A DNA stretch of 64,000 bases from Pseudomonas sp. GD03919. Its GTDB lineage: Bacteria; Pseudomonadota; Gammaproteobacteria; Pseudomonadales; Pseudomonadaceae. Below the pieces are notes generated by a model. That model had not been told where the DNA came from. It was given only the letters and a program-made list of their open reading frames with translations, and did not search any database. The DNA is taken from the NCBI RefSeq assembly GCF_029814935.1, contig NZ_CP104582.1, forward strand, positions 3,906,001 through 3,970,000, read 5' to 3'. Below, in pieces: positions 28,962 to 36,740 of this stretch; the stretch's first letter is position 1; each line of letters begins with the position of its first letter. A program made the translations under genes and the position numbers.

Positions 28962-30869
28962 ATGCTGCAGCGCCATATCCTCCTGCTCGTTGTTCTGCTG
29001 GGCTTGTCCGCTTGCGGCCTGGCACACGCATCCATGGTGCTCACCGACGCCAGTAGCGGCATGCCGCTCAATGCCCATATCGAGCTACTGGAGGATACTC
29101 AGGGCACACTGAGCATCGACAACATTACCGCCCCCGAACAGCAGGCACGCTTTCAGCCCGCCAATGGCCGCGCCAGCGTTGGCCAAAGTCTGAACCCCTG
29201 GTGGGTCAAACTCACCCTGCAGCGTGATGAGCAGGCTCCCGAGCACTGGGTGCTGGAAGTGGGCTCGGTGACCCAGCTCGACCTGCAGCTCTACCAGGCC
29301 AATGCACAGGGCAGTTGGCAACTACGTCAGGCTGGCGAACGTGTGCCATTCACCGAGAGCCGCGACCATCCCTACCGCCGCATGGTGTTCGACCTGCCCG
29401 CGATTGGCGAGCAGCCCATGACCCTCTATCTGCGCGCCTTCGATCCGGCGGGTAACTCCTTCCCCCTGCGCATCTGGCAACGCGAAGACCTCACGCAACT
29501 GGCAGCCCGCGAAAACCTGGCGCTCGGCGCGATCTATGGCGTGGTCTTCGCACTGCTGCTGTACAACCTGTTCATCCTTATCTCGCTGCGCGACAAGGCT
29601 TATTTCTGGTACGTACTGACTACCGCCTTCGCCTTGCTGTTCATCATGAGCATGACCGGCCACGGCGCGCAGTACCTGTGGCCGAATCATGCGGTACCGC
29701 CATGGCTCGACCGCATTACCCTGCCATCGCTGTGGGGGCTGTTCGCCAGCCGCTTCACCCAGGCCCTGCTGCAAACGCGTATCTACGTGCGCTGGGCGCA
29801 TCACCTGCTGAATATGGCCTGCGTGATCTATCTCATCGCCATCGTCCTGAACCTGTTCGAGCAGCGTTACCTGGCCGCTTGGGCCATCGCCCTGCTCTCA
29901 CTGACCAGCATCCCCGCTGCGTTGGGCAGCGCCCTGATCCGCTGGCGCCAGGGTTTCTTCCCGGCGCAGCTGTATCTCTACGGCTACGGTCTGGTCCTGG
30001 GCAGCGTCAGCATCCTCCTGCTGCGCACCACCGGCGTGCTGCAACCAGCCGAGTGGAACGCTTACATCTTCCCGCTGGCCGTGGCCGCCGAATCCATCCT
30101 GTTCTCCTTTGCCCTGGCTTATCGCATCCAGATACTCAAGCAGGAACGCGCTGTCGCGCTGCAGCAGGCGGACCGCGAGAAGACCGCACGCCTGGCCCAA
30201 CTGCAGGCCAGCGCCGACGAACTTCAGGCGGCAGTGACCATGCGTACCGCTGAACTGGCTGCAACCAACGAGCAGTTGCGCGACCGCGAGCGCGAACTGC
30301 AGTACGCCGCCTTCCACGACTCGCTCACCGAACTGCCCAACCGTCGCTACCTGGTCGAGCGCTGCGAATCAGCCATGGCGCACGCCGAGCGGCACAAGGA
30401 AAGCATCGCGTTGCTGCTGATCGATCTGGATCACTTCAAGCCGATCAATGACCGTTTTGGCCACGCGGCTGGTGATCTGATGCTGCAGGTAATTGCCAGG
30501 CGCCTGCGTGAACATGTGCGCGCCGGTGATGCGGTGGCCCGCCTGGGCGGCGATGAGTTCGCCGCGCTGATCTGTGGCAGCGATGCCGAAAGCCAGGCCC
30601 GGGAAATTGCCGAGCGCCTGCTGGCTGAGCTGGCGGCCCCCGTGCACTACGGCGCCGAACGTCTGCAGGTGACCATCAGCATCGGCGTGGCGCTCTATCC
30701 GCGCCATGCGAAGAACTTCACTGGCATTTACAAAGCAGCCGATACAGCTCTTTACCGGGTCAAGGAGCAAGGGCGTTCGGGCCTACGCGTGCATGGCGAC
30801 GATGGCGAGCTCAGCGAGCAGGCCTGCCTGGAGCTGGACGTACTGAAAGTCCCGAGCGGGCTGGCCTGA
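28962..30869 (+). CDS. 7TMR-DISM diguanylate cyclase
   Basis: 635 residues. Signal peptide (about 1-24), periplasmic DISM extracellular domain type 2 (about 30-170), seven-helix 7TMR-DISM membrane region (about 185-395), a coiled coil (about 398-445) and a GGDEF domain (about 450-615). The catalytic motif is intact, GGDEF at residues 529-533, so cyclic di-GMP synthesis is expected. No clear RxxD inhibitory site is seen. The signal sequence contains LSAC, which resembles a lipobox, but AHA-S cleavage fits the family better. The ligand sensed outside is unknown. Equivalent to P. aeruginosa PA4929. Confidence 0.92.
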   Translation: MLQRHILLLVVLLGLSACGLAHASMVLTDASSGMPLNAHIELLEDTQGTLSIDNITAPEQQARFQPANGRASVGQSLNPWWVKLTLQRDEQAPEHWVLEVGSVTQLDLQLYQANAQGSWQLRQAGERVPFTESRDHPYRRMVFDLPAIGEQPMTLYLRAFDPAGNSFPLRIWQREDLTQLAARENLALGAIYGVVFALLLYNLFILISLRDKAYFWYVLTTAFALLFIMSMTGHGAQYLWPNHAVPPWLDRITLPSLWGLFASRFTQALLQTRIYVRWAHHLLNMACVIYLIAIVLNLFEQRYLAAWAIALLSLTSIPAALGSALIRWRQGFFPAQLYLYGYGLVLGSVSILLLRTTGVLQPAEWNAYIFPLAVAAESILFSFALAYRIQILKQERAVALQQADREKTARLAQLQASADELQAAVTMRTAELAATNEQLRDRERELQYAAFHDSLTELPNRRYLVERCESAMAHAERHKESIALLLIDLDHFKPINDRFGHAAGDLMLQVIARRLREHVRAGDAVARLGGDEFAALICGSDAESQAREIAERLLAELAAPVHYGAERLQVTISIGVALYPRHAKNFTGIYKAADTALYRVKEQGRSGLRVHGDDGELSEQACLELDVLKVPSGLA

Positions 30870-31946
30870 TCAGCCGATATAGCGCCGAGGCACCCGCGCG
30901 GTGACCTTGGTCAGCAACTCGTAGCCGATGGTGCCGCACGCTGTGGCCACCTCATCCACCGGCAATTGGCTGCCCCACAGCTCCACCGGCGAGTCGATAT
31001 CGGCCTCGGGCAGGTCCGTGATATCTGCCGCCAGCATGTCCATCGACACCCGGCCCGCCAGCACAGCACGCTGCCCCTCGACCAGCACCGGCGTGCCGCT
31101 GGGCGCATGGCGCGGATAACCATCGGCATAACCGCAGCTGACCGTGGCAATACGCGAAGGCCGCTCGGCCACCCAGGTCGCGCCATAACCAACGCTTTCA
31201 CCGACCGCCACCTCACGCACGGCGATCACCCGCGCTGCCAGAGTCATGGCCGGTTTCAGCCCCAATTCGCGTGCACTCAGCTCGGCGAACGGCGTAGCAC
31301 CGTAGAGCATGATGCCGGGGCGCAGCCAATCCATGTGCGCAGCAGGAATGGTCAATATGGCCGCCGAGTTGGCCAGTGAGCGATGGTTGAAATCCAGATC
31401 CAGCACCTCGAGAAAACGCTCGACCTGCAACTCGGTGAGCGGGTGATTGCGCTCGTCGGCGCAGGCGAAGTGGCTGAGCAGGTTGAGCTCGGCAAACTGC
31501 TCGGCGTCTTCGAGCCGCGCATGCCACTGACGCAGGCTGGCGGCATCGAAACCGAGGCGGTGCATACCCGAGTCCAGCTTTAGCCAGACATTGAGCGGGC
31601 GCACCAGTTCACTGGCAATCAGCGCCTCGGCCTGCGCCGCGCTCTGCACCACCACATCCAGTCCAAGCTGCGCGGCGATGGCGTATTCACTGGCCTCGAA
31701 GCAGCCCTCGAGCAGCAGGATGCGCGCCTCACCATGCATGGCGCGCACCTCGGCGGCTTCCTCCAGGCTGGCCACGGCAAAGCCGTCGGCTACCTCGTGC
31801 AACGCGGTGACCACCTCGCGTACGCCATGCCCGTAGGCATTGGCCTTGACCACTGCGAACGCCTGGCGCCCCGGCGCACAGCGCTTGGCGACGGCGTAGT
31901 TGTGGGCGATGGCGGAGAGGTCGACGATGGCGGCAAGCGGACGCAT
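30870..31946 (-). CDS. alr: alanine racemase
   Basis: 358-residue PLP enzyme that interconverts L- and D-alanine for peptidoglycan. The PLP lysine is K34 in AVVKANAYGHG near the N-terminus; the C-terminal beta domain carries SVGYGATW with the second catalytic tyrosine, and MDMLAADIT. ATG 31946 is used because it gives the usual start MRPLAAIVDLSAI; the in-frame upstream stretch would translate the terminator and repeat. Its stop abuts the DISM-GGDEF stop (convergent, no gap). Confidence 0.95.
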   Translation of the reverse strand: MRPLAAIVDLSAIAHNYAVAKRCAPGRQAFAVVKANAYGHGVREVVTALHEVADGFAVASLEEAAEVRAMHGEARILLLEGCFEASEYAIAAQLGLDVVVQSAAQAEALIASELVRPLNVWLKLDSGMHRLGFDAASLRQWHARLEDAEQFAELNLLSHFACADERNHPLTELQVERFLEVLDLDFNHRSLANSAAILTIPAAHMDWLRPGIMLYGATPFAELSARELGLKPAMTLAARVIAVREVAVGESVGYGATWVAERPSRIATVSCGYADGYPRHAPSGTPVLVEGQRAVLAGRVSMDMLAADITDLPEADIDSPVELWGSQLPVDEVATACGTIGYELLTKVTARVPRRYIG

Positions 31947-31963
31947 GACAGAAGGCCTGAACG

Positions 31964-32003
31964 AAAAACGGGCGCCCATCTTAACCGCTGGGCGCCCGTT
32001 TTC
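31964..32003 (-). terminator. Rho-independent terminator after dnaB
   Basis: A 12-bp perfect stem (31967-31978 with 31989-32000, AACGGGCGCCCA arm) and a T run on the minus strand, between dnaB and alr. T-like runs on both sides make it look bidirectional, but only dnaB reads into it. alr therefore needs its own promoter or read-through. Confidence 0.85.
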
Positions 32004-32015
32004 ATTGATCCAGAG

Positions 32016-32076
32016 CGTAGCCCGGATGCAATCCGGGGACTTCTGCACCGAGAGCCCCGGATTGCATCCGGGCTAC
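32016..32076. repeat. inverted-repeat element, GTAGCCCGGATGCAATCCGGG family (second copy)
   Basis: Same arms as the element at 2285-2345: CGTAGCCCGGATGCAATCC... and ...GGATTGCATCCGGGCTAC around a 16-18-base centre. It lies between dnaB and the terminator, in non-coding DNA. Confidence 0.85.
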
Positions 32077-32110
32077 AGAACTCGCCCCTACGACGCCCGG
32101 GCTGAGAATC

Positions 32111-33505
32111 TCATTCGTCTTCGAACTGGTAGCTACCCGGCGCCAGGTTCTCGAAACGCGAATACTTGCCGAGGAAGGCCAGACGCACGGTGCCGATGGG
32201 GCCGTTACGCTGCTTGCCGATGATGATCTCGGCCACGCCCTTGTACTCGGTCTCCGGGTGATAGACCTCGTCTCGGTAGACGAACATGATGATGTCGGCG
32301 TCCTGCTCGATCGCTCCGGATTCACGCAGGTCCGAGTTCACCGGGCGCTTGTTGGGGCGCTGCTCCAGCGAGCGGTTGAGCTGCGACAGGGCGATGACCG
32401 GGCAGTTGAATTCCTTGGCCAGGGCCTTGAGCGAGCGCGAGATCTCGGAAATCTCGTTGACCCGGCTGTCGCCGCTGGAGCCGGGAATCTGCATCAGCTG
32501 CAGGTAGTCGACCATGATCAGGCCGATCTCGCCATGCTCGCGCGCCAGGCGCCGCGTACGCGCGCGCATCTCGCTCGGCGAGATGCCTGCGGTATCGTCG
32601 ATAAACAGCTTGCGGTCGTTGAGCAGGTTGACCGCGCTGGTCAGACGCGGCCAGTCGTCGTCGTCGAGCTGACCGGCACGCACCTTGGTCTGGTCGATGC
32701 GCCCCAGGGACGCCAGCATACGAATCACGATGGATTCCGAGGGCATTTCCAGCGAGTAGACGAGGATCGCCTTGTCGCTGCGCATCAGGGCGTTTTCCAC
32801 CAGGTTCATGGCGAAGGTGGTCTTACCCATCGACGGACGACCGGCGACGATCACCAGATCGGCCGGCTGCAGGCCGCTGGTCTTGCCATCCAGATCATCG
32901 AAGCCGGTGGACAGGCCGGTGATCGCGTCACCGTTGTTGAACAGCTGGTCGATACGGTCGATGGCCTTAACCAGGATGTCGTTGATGCCCACCGGGCCGC
33001 CGGTCTTGGGGCGCGCCTCGGCGATCTCGAAAATCTTGCGCTCGGCCTCGTCGAGGATTTCCTCGCCGGTACGGCCTTCCGGCGCATAGGCGCTGTCGGC
33101 GATCTCGTTGCTGATGCCGATCAGCTGGCGCAGCGTGGCGCGCTCGCGAATGATCTGCGCATAGGCCTTGATGTTGGCTACCGACGGCGTGTTCTTGGCC
33201 AACTCGCCCAGATAGGCCAGGCCACCGACCTGCGAAAGCTGCCCTTCCTTGTCCAGCTGTTCGGACAGGGTGACGACGTCGAACGGCGCGTTGCGTTCGG
33301 CTAGCTTGTAGATGGCGCGAAAGATCAGGCGATGGTCATGGCGATAGAAATCGCCATCGGATACGGCGTCGAGCACGCGTTCCCAGGCGTTGTTGTCCAG
33401 CATCAGGCCACCCAGCACCGCCTGCTCCGCCTCGATGGAGTGCGGCGGCACTTTCAGGGCAGCGGTCTGCAGGTCGTATTGCTCGGGGATGCTGATGTCG
33501 TTCAT
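32111..33505 (-). CDS. dnaB: replicative DNA helicase DnaB
   Basis: 464 residues, full length. N-terminal DnaG-interacting domain (PHSIEAEQAVLGGLMLD start) and C-terminal RecA-like helicase domain. Walker A is GRPSMGKTTFA, Walker B region LIMVDYLQLM, then SRSLKALAKEFNCPVIALSQLNR and the arginine region. It unwinds DNA ahead of the replication fork as a hexamer. No intein. Follows the rpsF operon, separated by a terminator and an inverted repeat. Confidence 0.98.
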   Translation of the reverse strand: MNDISIPEQYDLQTAALKVPPHSIEAEQAVLGGLMLDNNAWERVLDAVSDGDFYRHDHRLIFRAIYKLAERNAPFDVVTLSEQLDKEGQLSQVGGLAYLGELAKNTPSVANIKAYAQIIRERATLRQLIGISNEIADSAYAPEGRTGEEILDEAERKIFEIAEARPKTGGPVGINDILVKAIDRIDQLFNNGDAITGLSTGFDDLDGKTSGLQPADLVIVAGRPSMGKTTFAMNLVENALMRSDKAILVYSLEMPSESIVIRMLASLGRIDQTKVRAGQLDDDDWPRLTSAVNLLNDRKLFIDDTAGISPSEMRARTRRLAREHGEIGLIMVDYLQLMQIPGSSGDSRVNEISEISRSLKALAKEFNCPVIALSQLNRSLEQRPNKRPVNSDLRESGAIEQDADIIMFVYRDEVYHPETEYKGVAEIIIGKQRNGPIGTVRLAFLGKYSRFENLAPGSYQFEDE

Positions 33506-33561
33506 AGGCTCTGGGCGGAAACACTGTGATAGAAGACCATGTCTGCATCAGGCGCAGGAGC

Positions 33562-33613
33562 CGTAGGGTGGGCTTCAGCCCACCAGCCCGCGTGGGCTGA
33601 AGCCCACCCTACG
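33562..33613. repeat. inverted repeat, GTAGGGTGGGCTTCAGCCCAC family
   Basis: Two perfect 22-base arms (33562-33583 and 33592-33613) with an 8-base loop, in the gap between rplI and dnaB. A third family of hairpin element, different in sequence from those at 2285 and 22804. Confidence 0.88.
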
Positions 33614-33642
33614 AGAAAACGCCGACAGGGACATGACCATAG

Positions 33643-33681
33643 AAAAACAAAGGGCACGGATCGCAGAGCGATACCGTGCCC
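33643..33681 (-). terminator. terminator of the rpsF-rplI operon
   Basis: GGGCACGG-(T)ATCGC-TCT-GCGAT-CCGTGCCC on the minus strand forms a long stem with one bulge, followed by TTTGTTTTT. It lies about 50 bases downstream of the rplI stop. Confidence 0.88.
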
Positions 33682-33732
33682 GATTGTCAGCAGACCTACG
33701 CTACAGCGCAAGTCCGCCTGGCGGCTACTTGA

Positions 33733-34179
33733 TTAAGCAGCGACCACGATCACCTTGACGGTGGCTTCAACGTCGGTGTGCAGGTGCACAGCTACGTCGT
33801 ATTCGCCAATCTGGCGAATGGTGCCGTTCGGCAGACGAACTTCAGCTTTGGCCACTTCAACGCCGGAGGCGGTCAGGGCGTCAGCGATGTCGTGGGTGCC
33901 GATGGAACCGAACAGCTTGCCTTCATCGCCAGCGGTGGCGGTGATGGTGACTTCCAGCTCAGCCAGCTGAGCAGCGCGAGATTCAGCGGAAGCTTTCTTC
34001 TCGGCAGCAGCTTTTTCCAGCTCGGCGCGACGTGCTTCGAAAGCAGCAACGTTGGCTTCGGTGGCAGCGGTGGCTTTGCCTTGCGGCAGCAGGAAGTTAC
34101 GGCCGTAACCGGCTTTAACGTTCACTTTGTCGCCCAGGTTGCCCAGGTTGGCGATTTTTTCCAGCAGGATGACTTCCAT
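33733..34179 (-). CDS. rplI: 50S ribosomal protein L9
   Basis: 148 residues. Opens [36 protein letters not shown], the L9 N-terminal domain signature, then a long connecting helix and the C-terminal rRNA-binding domain ([16 protein letters not shown]). Last gene of rpsF-rpsR-(membrane protein)-rplI. Full length. Confidence 0.98.
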   Translation of the reverse strand: MEVILLEKIANLGNLGDKVNVKAGYGRNFLLPQGKATAATEANVAAFEARRAELEKAAAEKKASAESRAAQLAELEVTITATAGDEGKLFGSIGTHDIADALTASGVEVAKAEVRLPNGTIRQIGEYDVAVHLHTDVEATVKVIVVAA

Positions 34180-34200
34180 TTGGGTCTTACCTCTTAACTT

Positions 34201-35094
34201 TTAACCTTCACCGTTCGCAGAGCCCGGGCCGTTCTTGCGCGCCAGGCGACCGCGAAAATCAAACAGACTGTCGACGATGGCCAGGACCACCAGTAACGGA
34301 TAGATCAGCTGCATGAACAGCAGGAGCGTGATGTACATGCCCACCAGCCAGAAGCGGGCGAGCCCACCCTTCTCCACCAGGCCGTGCACCAGGGCGATCC
34401 CGGCGAACAGCAGCGGCACACTGCACAGCGGCGTGAGCATGGCCAACTGCGGCCCCAGATTGGGACCTAGCATCATGCCCGCCAGCAGCAACAGCGCCTG
34501 CGGCAGCGACAGTCTCAGCGCGCGAAACTCGCGACCAAAACCGCCAGGGTTGTACAACACGGCCTGCCAGTAACGCCCAAGGATCAGGCTCAGCAAGCTC
34601 AGAATCTGCAGCAAGGCTGCCAGCAGTCCGGTCAGCACCGGTGCGATCAGTGCCTCGAGACGCTCGCGTTCACCCACCGACAATTGCTGGTGAGCCCCAT
34701 CGAACATGGTTGGCAGCAGCTTCTGCAGCTCACCAGCCATGGCCGCGATGGGTTCGCGGAACACTGCCCCAAGGACAAATCCATACACCAGGCCCAGCGC
34801 CACACTGCTCAGCAGTATGCGGTTCCAGGTCCAGTTGGCGCGCAACAACAACGCCAACCCCAGCGCGCCGACCAGCACCAGCAAGGTGCGCGGTTCGCCG
34901 AAATACCACCAGGCAATCGCCGGTAGCATGGCCCAGGCCAGGATGCCGATGGCATCACTGGCTCCACGCCGCAACAGCACCAGGCTGCCAGCGGCGGCAC
35001 TCAACCAGAACAACAGCGGCATCGCTGCCGATCCCACCACCACGAGGGTGGCCTGCATACGGCCGCGCATGATGTATTCAGCCAGGGCGCGCAT
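34201..35094 (-). CDS. DUF2232-type membrane protein in the ribosomal operon
   Basis: 297 residues with about eight hydrophobic helices and a short basic C-terminal tail (RGRLARKNGPG). It sits between rpsR and rplI on the same strand with short gaps, at the position of P. aeruginosa PA4933. Family assignment to DUF2232/YybS-like is from topology and context; function unknown. Start ATG 35094. Confidence 0.75.
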   Translation of the reverse strand: MRALAEYIMRGRMQATLVVVGSAAMPLLFWLSAAAGSLVLLRRGASDAIGILAWAMLPAIAWWYFGEPRTLLVLVGALGLALLLRANWTWNRILLSSVALGLVYGFVLGAVFREPIAAMAGELQKLLPTMFDGAHQQLSVGERERLEALIAPVLTGLLAALLQILSLLSLILGRYWQAVLYNPGGFGREFRALRLSLPQALLLLAGMMLGPNLGPQLAMLTPLCSVPLLFAGIALVHGLVEKGGLARFWLVGMYITLLLFMQLIYPLLVVLAIVDSLFDFRGRLARKNGPGSANGEG

Positions 35095-35130
35095 GCGATC
35101 TATTCCTTAACTCTTGTCGACTGCCCGGTC

Positions 35131-35361
35131 TCAGCGGCCGTGGCTGTCGGTGTAGGGCAGCAGGGCCAGGAAGCGGGCGCGCTTGATAGCGGTGGCCAGC
35201 TGACGCTGATAACGAGCCTTGGTACCGGTGATACGGCTAGGAACGATTTTGCCGGTTTCCGAGATGTAGGCTTTCAGGGTGTTGAGATCTTTGAAATCGA
35301 TCTCTTTCACGTCTTCAGCGGTGAAGCGGCAGAATTTACGACGACGGAAGAAACGTGCCAT
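35131..35361 (-). CDS. rpsR: 30S ribosomal protein S18
   Basis: 76 residues, [33 protein letters not shown] then [33 protein letters not shown] in two recognisable halves of S18. It forms a heterodimer with S6 in the 30S platform. It lies 28 bases after rpsF, and the dimer probably regulates the operon through the rpsF leader element. Confidence 0.98.
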   Translation of the reverse strand: MARFFRRRKFCRFTAEDVKEIDFKDLNTLKAYISETGKIVPSRITGTKARYQRQLATAIKRARFLALLPYTDSHGR

Positions 35362-35389
35362 GTGATTGGCTCCTCAATAGATCCGTGGA

Positions 35390-35812
35390 TTACTCGTCAG
35401 CGTTGTCGCTGTCGTTGCTGTCGCTGTCATCGCCGTCGTTGGACTCGGCGTTTTCAGGACGTTCACGACGCTCGCGGCGCTCACTGCGGTTTTCTTCGGC
35501 CTTCAGCATCTCGGACTGGCCAGTGACGGCCTCGTCGCGACGGATGACCAGGTTACGGATCACGGCGTCGTTGTAGCGGAAGTTGTCTTCCAGCTCGGCC
35601 AGGGCCTTGCCGGTGCACTCTACGTTGAGCATCACGTAGTGGGCTTTGTGGACGTTGTTGATGGCGTAAGCCAGCTGACGACGGCCCCAATCTTCCAGGC
35701 GGTGAATCTTGCCACCGTCTTCTTCGATCAGCTTGGTGTAACGCTCGACCATGCCGCCGACTTGCTCGCTCTGGTCCGGGTGAACCAGAAAGATGATTTC
35801 GTAATGACGCAT
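35390..35812 (-). CDS. rpsF: 30S ribosomal protein S6
   Basis: 140 residues. Opens [25 protein letters not shown], the S6 signature, with [13 protein letters not shown] following. The tail after residue about 110 is charged and Asp/Ser/Glu-rich ([17 protein letters not shown]), the place where S6 is poly-glutamylated by RimK in some bacteria. First gene of the operon; its AAGGAG binding site is inside a structured leader. Confidence 0.98.
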   Translation of the reverse strand: MRHYEIIFLVHPDQSEQVGGMVERYTKLIEEDGGKIHRLEDWGRRQLAYAINNVHKAHYVMLNVECTGKALAELEDNFRYNDAVIRNLVIRRDEAVTGQSEMLKAEENRSERRERRERPENAESNDGDDSDSNDSDNADE

Positions 35813-35817
35813 AAATG

Positions 35818-35863
35818 CTCCTTACGGGTTGTAGCCTGCCAACTAAGGTGGTCAGGCAAGGAG
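35818..35863 (-). promoter_or_regulatory. S6:S18-binding leader RNA motif over the rpsF ribosome binding site
   Basis: Read on the minus strand: CUCCUU (35863-35858) pairs with AAGGAG (35823-35818), and GCCUG (35857-35853) pairs with CAGGC (35838-35834), capped by a loop containing ACCACCUUAGUUGG. The one-sided internal loop UACAACCCGU holds a CCG. This is the architecture described for the S6:S18 RNA motif that mimics the 16S rRNA site. The 3' strand of the outer stem is the Shine-Dalgarno sequence, five bases before the rpsF ATG, so binding would block translation. Confidence 0.75.
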
Positions 35864-35882
35864 TGGGTTTTTCTCGTGATGA

Positions 35883-35926
35883 GCTTGCCGGGCGGCAGGC
35901 GCAAAAAGGCCTGCCGTCACGGCAAG
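35883..35926 (-). promoter_or_regulatory. second hairpin in the rpsF leader
   Basis: On the minus strand CTTGCCG pairs with CGGCAAG as an outer stem, and GGCAGG with CCTGCC as an inner stem around a T-rich loop. It starts almost at the predicted transcription start and is separate from the S6:S18 element. It may stabilise the 5' end or end transcripts arriving from rlmB. Confidence 0.5.
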
Positions 35927-35933
35927 GGGCGCC

Positions 35934-35962
35934 ATTCTAGAGAAGCCCCCTGCCGCACGCAA
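35934..35962 (-). promoter_or_regulatory. sigma-70 promoter of the rpsF operon
   Basis: On the minus strand TTGCGT (-35, 35962-35957), a 17-base spacer, then TAGAAT (-10, 35939-35934). A GC-rich discriminator follows, as in stringently controlled ribosomal promoters. Predicted start near 35927. Confidence 0.7.
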
Positions 35963-35987
35963 GGCGAATTGGCGATTATTTGAGCAA

Positions 35988-36740
35988 TCAGCCCTTGCCC
36001 TTGGCCTGACGCTGACGCACCGCCTCGAACAGGCAGACGCCGGTGGCGACCGAGACGTTGAGGCTGCTGACGCTGCCGCCCATGGGCAGCTTGACCAGGT
36101 AATCGCAGTGCTCGCGGGTCAGGCGGCGCATGCCCTTGCCCTCCGCGCCCATGACCAGCACCGTCGGGCCGGTCATGTCGAGCTGATACAGTTCCTGCTC
36201 GGCCTCGCCGGCGGTGCCGACCACCCACAGGCCCTTCTTCTGCAGCTTTTCCAGGGTGCGCGCCAGGTTGGTCACCGCCACTAGCGGAATCACCTCCGCC
36301 GCGCCGCACGCCACCTTGCGCACGGTGGCGTTGAGGGTGGCGGACTTGTCCTTGGGCACGATCACCGCCAGCGCCCCCGCCGCATCGGCAGTGCGCAGAC
36401 AGGCGCCGAGGTTGTGCGGATCGGTCACCCCGTCCAGCACCAGCAGCAGGGGCACGCCCTCGCTACGCTCGAGCAGCTCGTCGAGCATGTTCTCACCCCA
36501 GACCTGGCTCGGGCTGACCTCGGCGACCACGCCCTGGTGCACGCCCTCGGCCCATTCGTCCAGCTCCTGGCGTTCCTTGTGCCCGACCGGCACGCGGTGC
36601 TGCGCCGCCAGCTCCAGCATCGGCTGGATACGCGGCGCCTGACGGCTCTCGGCCAGCCACAGCTGCTTGACCCGCTTGGGATGGTGGCGCAGCAACGCCT
36701 CCACGGCATGCACACCGTAGACTTTTTCCAACTGACTCAT
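35988..36740 (-). CDS. rlmB: 23S rRNA 2'-O-methyltransferase RlmB
   Basis: 250-residue SPOUT methyltransferase that methylates the ribose of G2251 in 23S rRNA. N-terminal substrate-binding domain (VYGVHAVEALLRHHPKRV), then the knotted catalytic domain with LDGVTDPHNLGACLRTADAAG, LVMGAEGKGMRRL and the final MGGSVSSLNVSVATGVCLFEA. Its ATG overlaps the rnr stop by four bases, so rnr-rlmB are coupled. Confidence 0.97.
   Translation of the reverse strand: MSQLEKVYGVHAVEALLRHHPKRVKQLWLAESRQAPRIQPMLELAAQHRVPVGHKERQELDEWAEGVHQGVVAEVSPSQVWGENMLDELLERSEGVPLLLVLDGVTDPHNLGACLRTADAAGALAVIVPKDKSATLNATVRKVACGAAEVIPLVAVTNLARTLEKLQKKGLWVVGTAGEAEQELYQLDMTGPTVLVMGAEGKGMRRLTREHCDYLVKLPMGGSVSSLNVSVATGVCLFEAVRQRQAKGKG

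Noticed and set aside
28962..29040. Lipoprotein signal (LSAC) at the DISM-GGDEF N-terminus
   Set aside because: The match is short, and DISM receptors normally use a standard signal peptide; AHA-S just downstream is a good cleavage site.
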